From assembly GCA_029781135.1 (NCBI GenBank), contig JAKOXH010000043.1, positions 186,001 to 250,000 on the forward strand: 64,000 bases of DNA, written 5' to 3'. The DNA is from Planctomycetota bacterium. GTDB lineage: Bacteria > Planctomycetota > Planctomycetia > Pirellulales > Lacipirellulaceae. The translations under genes were made by a program, and so were the position numbers. The notes below the pieces were generated by a model that searched no databases, was not told the DNA's origin, and was given only the letters and a program-made list of their open reading frames with translations. Each line of letters starts with the position of its first letter. Within the stretch, counting starts at the first letter, position 1. Shown here one piece after another: positions 45,831-54,333 of this stretch.

Positions 45831-46016
45831 ATGAAAGTTCGCGACCTAATCAAGCGGATCGAGGCGGATGGTTGGAAACACGTGCGAACACGTGGAAGCC
45901 ATCGTCAATTCAATCATTCGATGAAGCGCGGCGTCGTGACCGTACCGGGCAAGCCGAACGATGATTTGGCTCCGGGCACACTCAACAACATCCTGAAGCA
46001 GGCTGGCTTAAAATGA
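45831..46016 (+). CDS. hicA: HicA-type mRNA interferase toxin
   Basis: The 61-residue protein has the HicA double-stranded RNA-binding-like pattern (MKVRDLIKRIEADGWKHVR, GSHRQFNH with the catalytic His, then VTVPGKPNDDLAPGTLNNILKQAGL). It overlaps hicB by 4 bases (ATGA), a typical toxin-first arrangement. Confidence 0.93.
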   Translation: MKVRDLIKRIEADGWKHVRTRGSHRQFNHSMKRGVVTVPGKPNDDLAPGTLNNILKQAGLK

Positions 46017-46231
46017 AGTACTTGATCATTCTGGAACCAACCGCAACCGGTTACTCTGCCTATTCACCCGATTTACCCGGCTGCGCGTCGACGGGTTCCA
46101 CTCGCGAAGAGTGCGAGAGGAATATGCACGAGGCAATCGAGTTCCATCTCGAGGGTTTGCGACTCGAGGGGGAACCGATTCCGGAACCAGCGACGATGGC
46201 GGCATTTGTAGAGGTGGGTTCAGTCGGGTAA
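46013..46231 (+). CDS. hicB: HicB-type antitoxin
   Basis: The 72-residue protein has the HicB fold block YSAYSPDLPGCASTGSTREE followed by AIEFHLEGLRLEGEPIPEP. No C-terminal DNA-binding domain is present, as in short HicB variants, so autoregulation by this protein is uncertain. It pairs with the overlapping hicA. Confidence 0.92.
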   Translation: MKYLIILEPTATGYSAYSPDLPGCASTGSTREECERNMHEAIEFHLEGLRLEGEPIPEPATMAAFVEVGSVG

Positions 46232-46285
46232 GATTCGCGATCGCCGCGCGGGAAAACGCGCTATCCCATAAAAGGGGAAATTGAC

Positions 46286-46531
46286 ATGGACTTGAACGGC
46301 TTGCGTGAAGCGCTTCGAGCGCAGCCTTTTGAACCGTTTGCCATTCGCTTGGCGGACGGTCGCTCGCTGCCGGTGCGGCATCCGGAATTTGTCGCCGTGG
46401 GCCAGCGCCGTGCCGTGGTCATCGGCGAGAACGACTCCTGGTCGTGGATCGAGCCGTTGCTGATTGTCTCGCTGGATTCGCTGCCGGCACCAAGGAAAGG
46501 GCAAAACGGCAAGGGGCGGAAGTCGAAGTAA
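46286..46531 (+). CDS. Small conserved hypothetical protein (QPFEPFAIRL family)
   Basis: The 81-residue protein (MDLNGLREALRAQPFEPFAIRL) has ADGRSLPVRHPEFVAVGQRRAVVIGE and a basic C-terminus (KGQNGKGRKSK). It is a paralogue of the protein at 32137. A GGGG tract lies 8 bases upstream of the ATG. No function is known; two members of this family in one window suggest wide dispersal. Confidence 0.65.
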   Translation: MDLNGLREALRAQPFEPFAIRLADGRSLPVRHPEFVAVGQRRAVVIGENDSWSWIEPLLIVSLDSLPAPRKGQNGKGRKSK

Positions 46532-46603
46532 GTATGCCGTGACATCGGGCACACGAGCAGTTTCAACAATGGCTAGCAATCGAGTTGTCGTGCAGCCAAC
46601 CGC

Positions 46604-47539
46604 TCATCTATTGATCTCGCCACCATTCCTTGAAACAGGTTTGGTGGTTGTGTCGATTCGATTCGGAATGACGATGGCAACTAGCGCGATGTGCTCGATT
46701 TCTTGTGGAGTTTCCAGACTTGTTTCATTGTTTTGCTTTCGGGCTTCCACCAGGCCTGAAATAACGAACGGCTTGCCGACAGGGCCCTGGAGACTGGTAT
46801 TGAATTGGTGAACCTCCATCGCCGGGATGTTCGCTCCGTTCACAACGATGGAATGAGCCTCATCCAACTCGCGGACGCTACCGCGGATGTCGATTCGTAC
46901 TCGATTGTTTTCGCGAGAAAAAGCTGTCAGGTCGATTTCGATGCCGGTCCGATGATCGTTGTTCGGAGTTGTCTGCGCAGCGAATGCAGGAGCCGGCATC
47001 TCCAAACCGGTGAAGAGATTCGCAGGATGACCATCGGCAACGATCAAGGTAGGGCTGGCGATTTCCTTAGCGATATTGTTTTTCTTGAGCCATTCAACAA
47101 AACCGTTTGAGGTAGGCGTAACGGCTGTCGACGACGGAGAACCAGATTGCACCCCGGTAGCGATAATCGCACGGCGCAAACCTTCCACACCGTCAATTTG
47201 GAAAGATCCCACCTCGCCGGCAACAGTGAAGTCGGTTGCCAGTTTCTTCAATTTCGTGAGCGAGACTTCGAGAAACTGGACGTGCACGGAGAATTGCTCT
47301 ATGGTGCCGAGCTCCGATTGCAATTGGCGAATTTCCTTTTGAAGCTGCTCGCACTCACGCTGCTTCTGTTGGAGAACGGCGAGCTTGGCAGCATTTGCGT
47401 CCGGGTCGACGACGGCGCCGGTTGCAGGCTGCACCGGATAGGCTTGAGTCGGATGAGGTGGTTGTGGCGGCGGTACTTCGGCTAAGATGTTCGATGCGTG
47501 AATTACGAGCAAGCCGGCGAACGCGAGTCGGATGAGCAT
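46604..47539 (-). CDS. Secreted coiled-coil protein with secretin-like beta domain
   Basis: The 311-residue precursor has a signal peptide (RLAFAGLLVIHASNILAE), a Pro-rich linker, a coiled coil (LQQKQRECEQLQKEIRQLQSELG) and a C-terminal domain resembling the secretin core: ASPTLIVADGHPANLFTGLEMP, GIEIDLTAFSRENNRVRIDIRGSV, GKPFVISGLVEARK and HIALVAIVIP. The N domains of secretins are missing, complementary to the N-domain-only protein at 1184. A regulatory or scaffolding function in the envelope is a guess. Confidence 0.65.
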   Translation of the reverse strand: MLIRLAFAGLLVIHASNILAEVPPPQPPHPTQAYPVQPATGAVVDPDANAAKLAVLQQKQRECEQLQKEIRQLQSELGTIEQFSVHVQFLEVSLTKLKKLATDFTVAGEVGSFQIDGVEGLRRAIIATGVQSGSPSSTAVTPTSNGFVEWLKKNNIAKEIASPTLIVADGHPANLFTGLEMPAPAFAAQTTPNNDHRTGIEIDLTAFSRENNRVRIDIRGSVRELDEAHSIVVNGANIPAMEVHQFNTSLQGPVGKPFVISGLVEARKQNNETSLETPQEIEHIALVAIVIPNRIDTTTKPVSRNGGEINR

Positions 47540-47574
47540 CGTACGAGTTCCTTGTTGGATTAGTAGCGCGTACC

Positions 47575-47615
47575 GAACCCTCCCCTGGCCCCTCCCTACA
47601 AGGGAGGGGAAGAAG
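47575..47615. repeat. Family B palindrome (CCCTCCCCTGGCCCCTCCC..GGGAGGGGA)
   Basis: It sits between the oxidoreductase stop and the secretin-like gene, almost identical to the copy at 32422. Confidence 0.83.
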
Positions 47616-47619
47616 GTTC

Positions 47620-48720
47620 TTAGCCGGCGCGGCGGCGTTCGGTGGGCGTAGTAGCGGGTTGCGTGGTACCGGCGATGATCGGCATGGCCAGCGCGCCGTG
47701 GCGGCCGGTGGGGGTGCCGTCCCAGGCGTGGTCGGCGATGCGGTCGAGAATTTGCTCGGCCACGGCGATGGCATCGCGGCCGGCGGCGCCGTCGACGCGC
47801 GGGGCCGTGCCAGTACGAACGGCGCGAACGAAATCGCGCTGCTCTTCCTGAATCGCATTGATCGGCCTGGCATCGCGCGGCGTGCGGACGAGTAACTTGT
47901 CGAAGACGTGCTCTTTCCAGTAGGCACGCTCGTCGGCGGTTAGCTTATCGACGCGGAACTCGCGGCGGAGGACTTCATCGCTCGGCCGCACCACCGATGC
48001 TTCGTGCGTTGCGAAGTTGATCGACGCGCTGCATTCGGGCGTGAAGATCGACATCGCCCGGCGCTGCTGGAAACTGACGCGAGAGGCAAAAAGTTGAGCG
48101 ACGCAGCCGCTCTCGAATGTCAGCCGCGTGGTCGCCATATCCTCGTGATTGCCAAGCACCGAGAAACCAAGGGCCTGCACGTCGACGACGGGCGACTTCA
48201 CGAGTGAGAGCACAACATCGATATCATGGATCATCATGTCCATGACGACGCCGACATCCGTCGAGCGGAACGTGTAGCCGCTCGTGCGGCTGCCTTCGAT
48301 GTATTTTGGATCACGCACATCGGCCGCGATTGCGTTCAACGCCGGGTTGAACCGTTCGACGTGGCCGACCTGCAACGTGAGGCCTTTCTGCCGGGCAAGG
48401 TTGACCAATTCGGTCGCTTGGGCCGAGGTCATTGTGAGCGGTTTCTCGACGAGCAGCGGCAGGCCAGCACGGAGAAGTTCCATGCCGACGGCGTGATGGT
48501 AAGTCGTGGGAGTGGCGATGATGGCGGCTTCGATCTCGCCGATGAGTTCGCGGTAGTCGGCCACGCCGCGGGTGTTGGCCTCTTGAGCCACATTGTTGCG
48601 AGCCGTTTCCACGGGATCGGCCACGGCAACCAGTTCGATTTCCTCCAATGCGGCCGCCAATTTGGCGTGAATGCGGCCCAAGTGCCCGGCCCCGATAACG
48701 GCCACGCGAAGCGGGTTCAT
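47620..48720 (-). CDS. Gfo/Idh/MocA-family oxidoreductase
   Basis: The 366-residue protein has an N-terminal Rossmann fold (LRVAVIGAGHLGRIHAKLA), the family EKPLTMT at about 93 and C-terminal dimerisation segment with GYTFRSTDVGVVMDMMIHDIDVV. Its ATG overlaps the lpxA stop by 4 bases, so it is translationally coupled. In some bacteria a Gfo/Idh enzyme (GnnA) acts on UDP-GlcNAc during lipid A synthesis, which the context suggests here, but no GnnB aminotransferase is adjacent. Confidence 0.83.
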   Translation of the reverse strand: MNPLRVAVIGAGHLGRIHAKLAAALEEIELVAVADPVETARNNVAQEANTRGVADYRELIGEIEAAIIATPTTYHHAVGMELLRAGLPLLVEKPLTMTSAQATELVNLARQKGLTLQVGHVERFNPALNAIAADVRDPKYIEGSRTSGYTFRSTDVGVVMDMMIHDIDVVLSLVKSPVVDVQALGFSVLGNHEDMATTRLTFESGCVAQLFASRVSFQQRRAMSIFTPECSASINFATHEASVVRPSDEVLRREFRVDKLTADERAYWKEHVFDKLLVRTPRDARPINAIQEEQRDFVRAVRTGTAPRVDGAAGRDAIAVAEQILDRIADHAWDGTPTGRHGALAMPIIAGTTQPATTPTERRRAG

Positions 48721-49523
48721 GCTGCTCTCCTAACTTCCCTGCTACGACCATGACGGCCAACTTGTTGGCCTTCGACAAATGCGAGTAATTCGTTGACTTG
48801 CGGCACGAGTTGCCCGTTACCGCGGAGGACTTCGCGCGCCGGGTCGAGGCCGACCTTGGCGCGGTAGATCAGGCGGTGTGCCTCGGCGAGGCAATCGATC
48901 ACGTGCGGCGAGAATTCGTGACGCTTGAGCGCGACAATATTGATGCAACGAGGCCGGGCGGGTGCGCCTTCGCAAAGCATGAACGGCGGCACGTCGTGCA
49001 GCACGCGGCTGAGGCCACCGATGAAACTGTAGCTGCCGATAGTGGTGAAATGGTGAACCGCAACGGCACCACTCAACGAAGCGTAATCATCGATATGCAC
49101 ATGCCCGCCAAGCAGAGCGCCGTTGGCCATGATGATGTGGTCCCCGAGCTTGCAATCATGGGCGATATGGCAGCAGGCCATGAGGAAATTGCCATCACCA
49201 ATTCTGGTGATGCCGTCTTCTTTTTCGCTGCCGCGGTTGATCGTCACGCCTTCGCGGATGACATTGCGATCGCCGATGACAACTTGCGTATCGCTGCCGG
49301 AATAGCTGATATCTTGCGGTTCGCCGCCGATCACGACGGTTGGGTAAATCACATTGTCATGGCCGATCGTGACGTGCCCCATGACCGTAACTGAGTTGAG
49401 CAATCGAGTACCGCTCTTGATGCGTACGTTCGGTCCGACAACGCAGAATGGCCCGATTTCGACGTCAACATCGATCTCGGCACTAGGGTCAATCGATGCG
49501 GTCGGCGCAAATTGAATTGCCAT
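48717..49523 (-). CDS. lpxA: UDP-N-acetylglucosamine acyltransferase
   Basis: The 268-residue left-handed beta-helix protein has hexapeptide repeats from about 10 to 190 (e.g. AEIDVDVEIGPFCVVGPNVRI) and catalytic His in HIAHDCKLG (H122 equivalent). A helical C-terminus (HEFSPHVIDCLAEAHRLIYRAK) is typical. It acylates UDP-GlcNAc in lipid A synthesis. It overlaps the Gfo/Idh gene by 4 bases and follows lpxC (93-base gap). Confidence 0.92.
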   Translation of the reverse strand: MAIQFAPTASIDPSAEIDVDVEIGPFCVVGPNVRIKSGTRLLNSVTVMGHVTIGHDNVIYPTVVIGGEPQDISYSGSDTQVVIGDRNVIREGVTINRGSEKEDGITRIGDGNFLMACCHIAHDCKLGDHIIMANGALLGGHVHIDDYASLSGAVAVHHFTTIGSYSFIGGLSRVLHDVPPFMLCEGAPARPRCINIVALKRHEFSPHVIDCLAEAHRLIYRAKVGLDPAREVLRGNGQLVPQVNELLAFVEGQQVGRHGRSREVRRAA

Positions 49524-49616
49524 GAAAGGAGTCTCCAGTTATCAACCGCCGTGGCCGTATGCGAAAGTCTATTCTTGAGCCGGTGGCGGACCTGGTTTAG
49601 TAATTTCTCAACGTGT

Positions 49617-50510
49617 CTACGCGGCACGTCGATGCGGCAAGGGCTGCGGCAACTGGCCCGTATGTTCAGCCTGTTCGATCAGACGCTTGGCGAGTTCGGC
49701 GTGCAGGGCGTGGCCGCTACGGTGGGCCACGATATGGCCGACGACTTCGCAACCGGTGAGGGCGAGGTCGCCGATCACATCGAGCACTTTGTGCCGCGCG
49801 CACTCCTCGGGGAACCGCAGCGCGTTGCCAATCGGGCCGCTGGGGCCAAAAATCAACAAGTCTTTGGCGGAAACTCGTTTGCCGATACCCTGGGCCAAGA
49901 TGCTGTGCGCCACATCTTCGGGAATGAACGTGCGGCAGGGGGCGATTTCGTGGCGGAAGAGCTCGGGAGTTAAATCGTTGGCATAGACTTGCCGCCCGAT
50001 GGGTGATTGTGCGCCGAAATCGAGCTCGTAGCAAATTGAAAGGCCCGCGCTGCGGGCCGGCTGGGCCACGATCCAAGCCTCATCGTCGCCAACGCGCAGG
50101 GGATCGCCGACGACAATCTGTTGGACGGTGCTGCGTAGTTCGACGGCGCCGGCCGAGTCGAGAGCTTCGACAAACGCTTGAGAGGAGCCGTCGAGCCCGG
50201 GCATTTCGGGGGCGTCGACCCAAACTTCGCAATTATCGATGCGCAAACCGGCGAGAGCGGCGAGCACATGCTCGACCATTTCGACGCGGACGCCGTTGAG
50301 CTCCAGCGTCGTACGGCGCGGCATATTGATGCGAAGGGCCGCCGCGGCCGGAACGCGGGCGCTATTGCTGATATCGTGCCGGATGAACGTGATGCCGGCG
50401 AATTCCGAGGCGGGCCAGAATTCCACCCGCACGTCGCGACCACTGAAGTAGCCAAAACCCGTGACCGCAACCGGGCGAGCAAGCGTTCGTTGGCGACGCG
50501 CGACAGACAT
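49617..50510 (-). CDS. lpxC: UDP-3-O-acyl-N-acetylglucosamine deacetylase
   Basis: The ATG at 50510 gives 297 residues (MSVARRQRTLARPVAVTG). Zinc ligands are in VEHVLAAL (H81), RHKVLDVIGDL (H240, D244) and catalytic His in SGHALHAELAKRL (H267). The N-terminal GYFSGRDVRVEFWPA and INMPRRTTLELNG segments match. It commits UDP-acyl-GlcNAc to lipid A. In the gene order ompH, lpxC, lpxA, Gfo/Idh it is co-directional. Confidence 0.92.
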   Translation of the reverse strand: MSVARRQRTLARPVAVTGFGYFSGRDVRVEFWPASEFAGITFIRHDISNSARVPAAAALRINMPRRTTLELNGVRVEMVEHVLAALAGLRIDNCEVWVDAPEMPGLDGSSQAFVEALDSAGAVELRSTVQQIVVGDPLRVGDDEAWIVAQPARSAGLSICYELDFGAQSPIGRQVYANDLTPELFRHEIAPCRTFIPEDVAHSILAQGIGKRVSAKDLLIFGPSGPIGNALRFPEECARHKVLDVIGDLALTGCEVVGHIVAHRSGHALHAELAKRLIEQAEHTGQLPQPLPHRRAA

Positions 50511-50650
50511 CGTGTTGTACTCCAAGCGAGGTGGCGTCCGAGGCGGACTGAGGCGGCCGGTACGTCCGACTTACGTCTGACGTACCGGCCGGGCGTTTGC
50601 AGGTCGGAGTGATGTTGGACCGAAGGAACTTGAGTGAGTTTTTCCTACGG

Positions 50651-50688
50651 CGCCCTCACCCCAGCCCTCTCCCGAAGGGAGAGGGAGT
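50651..50688. repeat. Family B palindrome (CCCTCACCCCAGCCCTCTCCC..GGGAGAGGG)
   Basis: It lies in the ompH-lpxC gap and is the best-preserved copy of the CCCTCACCC-type variant. Confidence 0.85.
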
Positions 50689-50699
50689 TTTCCAAAGCA

Positions 50700-51407
50700 C
50701 TAGCGGCGTGGCAACTGCGTGCCGGGCGTGGCGGTGCGCGGCGTTTGCGGCGCGCCAGGCGTGGCTGCCGGTTGAACGGCGGGCGGTGCGGCACCAGCGT
50801 CGCGATTCAACAAGGCGATTACATCCGGAGTAATGTCGATCTTATCTTGGACCACAACCGGCTTGTTGATTTCGCGGAGCACGTCGTCGCGGCGATTCGG
50901 GTCGACCGGCTCACCGTTGAACCGCAATACGAGGCCGATGTTCTGACGCTGGGCGTAGTACTTTACGGCGTCGACGACTTCCAAATAGGTCTGATAGTAA
51001 ACCTTGGATTCTCGTTCGAGGAAGTCCTTGCGGAGTTTGCCCATCTTCAGATTGAATTCCGCCATCTTGCGGGCGATTTCTTCATCGAGCTGCTTGTATT
51101 CCGCCGACCCCACGTTGAATTGATTGCGCTGTTGTTCTTGCTGAGCGATCTTTTCGCGGTCGGCCTTCAGGTCGGCCTCGATGCCCTCCATTTCCTTCTT
51201 CATCGATTCCATGGTCGCGGTGAAGCGGGCATGCTTCTTGAAGATATAGCTGATGTCAACAACGGCGATGCTGTACTTCGACGCGTTGGCGCCAGCCGGG
51301 TTCGGTCCTTGGGCATGTGCGGAGCTCCAAGTGGAAAGTGCGACCGCGAGGGCCAGCAGCACTACGAGATTGCGGGAGCGGGCTAGAAAAAGTTGGACAA
51401 GCTTCAC
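50700..51407 (-). CDS. OmpH/Skp-like periplasmic chaperone
   Basis: The GTG start at 51407 is supported by AAGGAG 7 bases upstream; 235 residues. It has a signal peptide (NLVVLLALAVALSTWSSAHAQ), IAVVDISYIFKKH after the mature N-terminus, a long coiled-coil hairpin (MESMKKEMEGIEADLKADREKI ... LRKDFLERESKVYYQ) and a Pro/Ala-rich tail. This is the Skp tentacle architecture for chaperoning outer-membrane proteins. Position next to lpxC/lpxA is as in many diderms. Confidence 0.86.
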   Translation of the reverse strand: MKLVQLFLARSRNLVVLLALAVALSTWSSAHAQGPNPAGANASKYSIAVVDISYIFKKHARFTATMESMKKEMEGIEADLKADREKIAQQEQQRNQFNVGSAEYKQLDEEIARKMAEFNLKMGKLRKDFLERESKVYYQTYLEVVDAVKYYAQRQNIGLVLRFNGEPVDPNRRDDVLREINKPVVVQDKIDITPDVIALLNRDAGAAPPAVQPAATPGAPQTPRTATPGTQLPRR

Positions 51408-51923
51408 GTCAGCACTCCTTGCTGTAAGGGGGGTCGTCCGTGACCATTCGTGATGTTCAGGTTGCGGGTCGGCGTCACCAAACGCCTTCGTCCACGTGCT
51501 ACCGATTGTCGCGGGAAGCCAACCTGGTGGAAATTCGGGGCGTATTTTGGCGAGAACGCCGCGGCGCGTAAAGAGCATTATTTAGGGGAATTTGTCCGTC
51601 GTCCGTGATCTGTGGTCCGTCGTCCGTGGCAACCCAGGGAATAACTTGATGCCCGAAACGAGCGCGCCCGTGACAGCAATCGTTACGGGGATGGGAACTA
51701 TTTTGGGGCTACGTAGCCAATGGGCTGTGGGAAGCCTCTCCGAGGCCGATGACGTGCTGCAATCGACAGCGTTATCGGCGTCGGGAGACGCCTCCCACAG
51801 ATTCTTCAAGTAATAACGGACGACGGACCACGGACGTGACAACCGGTTTTGACAAAAAAGACCGGCCGCGATATTCTTCGTCCCCCTGCAAAATGGCCAT
51901 TTGAGTTGCATGGAGAATGTCGC
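51408..51923. other. 516-base gap with nested inverted repeats
   Basis: It contains GTCCGTCGTCCGTGGTCTGTGG-like arms (51594-51629 and 51813-51837) that bracket an inner repeat CTGTGGGAAGCCTCTCC..GGAGACGCCTCCCACAG (51725-51800), itself related to 35769-35834. The GTG-start ompH promoter and the upstream of the receiver gene are also here. No ORF is supported. Confidence 0.6.
51415..51420 (-). promoter_or_regulatory. Ribosome binding site (AAGGAG) deciding the GTG start of the ompH-like gene
   Basis: AAGGAG on the minus strand, 7 bases from GTG at 51407. The longer ORF start at 51578 would place a non-signal extension before the signal peptide. Confidence 0.7.
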
Positions 51924-52286
51924 GTGAATACTGCCCCCAGCGTGTTGATCGTTGACGCCTCACGAGAAAGCCGCGAAGTGCTGCGAGTGTTGCTCGAGCG
52001 ACGCGGCGCCACGACGCTGGAAGCCGAGCGCCCCGAGGACGCGATCCGGATCACGCGGGAACATCACCCCGACCTGATCGTCTTCGATGCTGAAAGCGAC
52101 CAGACGGCCAGCGGTGAACCGACGGACCATTTGCGAGAATTTGCGGTCGATAGCGACACGCCAATCGTCATACTCGGCAAAGTCCGGCACTTTTGCAGCC
52201 CCTCGGCAGCGGAGGAGATCGTCGCCAAGCCCTACCACTATGGGCCGCTCATCCGTAAAATCAATAGTCTGCTGGCCGCCGCGTGA
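51924..52286 (+). CDS. Single-domain response regulator (receiver)
   Basis: The GTG at 51924 has GGAG 8 bases upstream; 120 residues. Receiver features are SVLIVDASRESREVLRVLL (one acidic residue plus SR instead of two acidic), phospho-acceptor Asp in LIVFDAESDQ, and Lys in VAKPYHYG. The divergence from the canonical DD(S/T)K set is moderate. It precedes the histidine kinase gene by 154 bases and may be its partner. Confidence 0.78.
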   Translation: MNTAPSVLIVDASRESREVLRVLLERRGATTLEAERPEDAIRITREHHPDLIVFDAESDQTASGEPTDHLREFAVDSDTPIVILGKVRHFCSPSAAEEIVAKPYHYGPLIRKINSLLAAA

Positions 52287-52440
52287 TGGCGGCCGGTCAC
52301 GCTCTTCAGGATTGGGTATTCGCGCTCTGCTGTGCCAAGGGGACTCGACTTCGCCTCGCGGCGAAACCGCGAGTTGGGGTGAAGCTCCTGTCGGCGAAGC
52401 GGAACGGACTACCCGGTATGGGCCATCCGAGGATTTTGCC

Positions 52441-54231
52441 GTGCCGTCGTTGTTTGTCATCAAGGGCCGCGATCAGGGCACTCGCATTCGGCTCGACGGC
52501 GCTACCGTGACGCTAGGCCGGGGCGTGTCGAACGCCATCCAGCTTCACGACACGGAGATTTCGCGCGAACATGCAGAATTCCGGCGGCGCGGCGAAGCAT
52601 TTGTCATCCGGGATCTAGGTAGTTCCAACGGCACCTTCGTCAACGGCGAGGCCGTTACAGAGTATGAACTCAAGAGCGGCGACCAGTTGCAGTTGGGTCG
52701 CACGGTGCTACTCTACACGGGCGTGACGGAAGGACGTGTCGAAGATCTGGCCGACAAAATCAGTATCGTTTCGCGGCAGGAGGACGGGGATGCCTCGCGC
52801 ATCGTTCACGCGATGCCGCAAGCGGAAGGCAGCGAAATCCTGTCGCCTCCCGAAAACGAAACATCGTCGCCGTGGCTGGCGCGGGCGCGCAGCAACTTGC
52901 AGATCATGTATCGCACGGCGCTCGCGGTCAGCCACACGCTCGATATCGATCAACTGCTCGCGCGCATCATGGAGATGATTTTCGAGTGGGTCGATGCCGA
53001 CCGCGGCTGCATCATGCTCAAAGAAGTTGAGACGGGCCAACTCGTACCCAAGGTGCGGCGGCATCGCAATGGTTTGCACTCCGAAGAACGAATCACAATC
53101 AGCCAAACGATTCTGGATTATGTCGTCGACCGCAATGAAGGCGTGCTCACCAGCAATGCGCGCGACGATGATCGTTGGGACGCCGCCAAAAGCATTTTGC
53201 GGATGGGCGTGCGCGAGGCGATCTGCGTGCCCATGCAGGGCCGCTACGACGTGGTCGGCGTGATTTACATCGATACGCTCGTGACGCCGCAGCGGATGTT
53301 GCAGCAAGGCTCGCCGAACAAATTTACCCAAGAGCATCTCAAGCTGATGATCGCGATTGCCCATCAGGCGGCGCTCGCGGTGGAAGACACCACGTATTAC
53401 AAGCAAATGGTGCAAGCGGAACGGCTGGCCGCCGTGGGTCAAACGATCGCTTCGTTGTCGCACCACATCAAGAACATTTTGCAGGGCGTACGCGGCGGCA
53501 GCTACCTTATCGAAATGGGCATGAAGGATCACGCCAAGGCGCTGGCCAGCGGCGAAGTAAGCGCCGAAGCGGCGGAGAAAGCGGTGGGCATCATGCGCAA
53601 GGGGTGGGGTATCGTCGAAAAGAACCAGGAGCGCATCTCCACACTTGTGCTGGATATGCTCACGTTCAGCAAGGAGCGCGAACCGGTGCCGGAACCGGCC
53701 AATTTGAACGAGCTGGTTTGCGATATTGTGGAACTGATGAAAGCGCGTGCCGCGGAAGAGCACGTTGAACTCGTGTGGCTGCCGGCCCCCTCGATGCCTA
53801 CATTGATGTTCGACCCGGAAGCGATGCACCGCGCGGTGCTTAACGTGGTGACGAACGCCATCGACGCCTGTCACGATCGCGCGGACGGCCGAGTCGAGGT
53901 GACGACGCAATACAGCCAGGCAGAAATCATGGCGCGCGTTGCCGTGGTGGATAACGGCAGCGGCATTGAGGAAGAAGATTTAGAGAAGATTTTTGCCGTG
54001 TTCGTTTCGCGCAAGGGCGGTCGAGGAACCGGCTTGGGATTACCCGTCAGCCGAAAGATTCTGGAAGAGCACGGCGGTCGGATTCGCGTTGAGAGCAAGC
54101 CTAACGTAGGCAGCCGGTTTACGCTCGAGTTTCCTGCGCTGCTGCCGCAACCGATCCCGGCAACGGCAAAACACTTGGTCCCTGGCAGCACGGATATCGA
54201 GCCGGTATCGGCTGATAGCTCGCATGGGTGA
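52441..54231 (+). CDS. FHA-GAF-histidine kinase hybrid
   Basis: The GTG at 52441, with GAGG 8 bases upstream, gives 596 residues. An FHA domain is at about 2-95 (GRGVSNAIQLHDTEISREHAEF and DLGSSNGTFVNG), a GAF domain at about 155-330 (RGCIMLKEVETG ... VVGVIYIDTLV), and a histidine kinase with the H box SLSHHIKNILQG (H341), N box NVVTNAIDAC, DNGSGI and GTGLGLPVS. The longer ORF start overlaps the receiver gene in another frame and is unlikely. The FHA domain suggests coupling to Ser/Thr phosphorylation. Confidence 0.85.
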   Translation: MPSLFVIKGRDQGTRIRLDGATVTLGRGVSNAIQLHDTEISREHAEFRRRGEAFVIRDLGSSNGTFVNGEAVTEYELKSGDQLQLGRTVLLYTGVTEGRVEDLADKISIVSRQEDGDASRIVHAMPQAEGSEILSPPENETSSPWLARARSNLQIMYRTALAVSHTLDIDQLLARIMEMIFEWVDADRGCIMLKEVETGQLVPKVRRHRNGLHSEERITISQTILDYVVDRNEGVLTSNARDDDRWDAAKSILRMGVREAICVPMQGRYDVVGVIYIDTLVTPQRMLQQGSPNKFTQEHLKLMIAIAHQAALAVEDTTYYKQMVQAERLAAVGQTIASLSHHIKNILQGVRGGSYLIEMGMKDHAKALASGEVSAEAAEKAVGIMRKGWGIVEKNQERISTLVLDMLTFSKEREPVPEPANLNELVCDIVELMKARAAEEHVELVWLPAPSMPTLMFDPEAMHRAVLNVVTNAIDACHDRADGRVEVTTQYSQAEIMARVAVVDNGSGIEEEDLEKIFAVFVSRKGGRGTGLGLPVSRKILEEHGGRIRVESKPNVGSRFTLEFPALLPQPIPATAKHLVPGSTDIEPVSADSSHG

Positions 54232-54333
54232 GTGAGCAGCGGGGAGCTTGGAGCGGAGAGCCTGGAGCGGGGAGCAAGGCGATTGCGGCCAGTCGCGAGA
54301 CTCCTTTTTTGAACGAACTGTTTGTGCGGCGGC

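Noticed and set aside
52087..52440. N-terminal extension of the histidine kinase ORF
   Set aside because: It overlaps the receiver gene in another frame, has odd composition, and the GTG at 52441 has an RBS and starts at the FHA domain.
52708..53910. Long minus-strand ORF (400 aa) opposite the histidine kinase
   Set aside because: It is His/Arg-rich with no family motif and runs antisense to a clear kinase; open antisense frames are common in GC-rich coding DNA.
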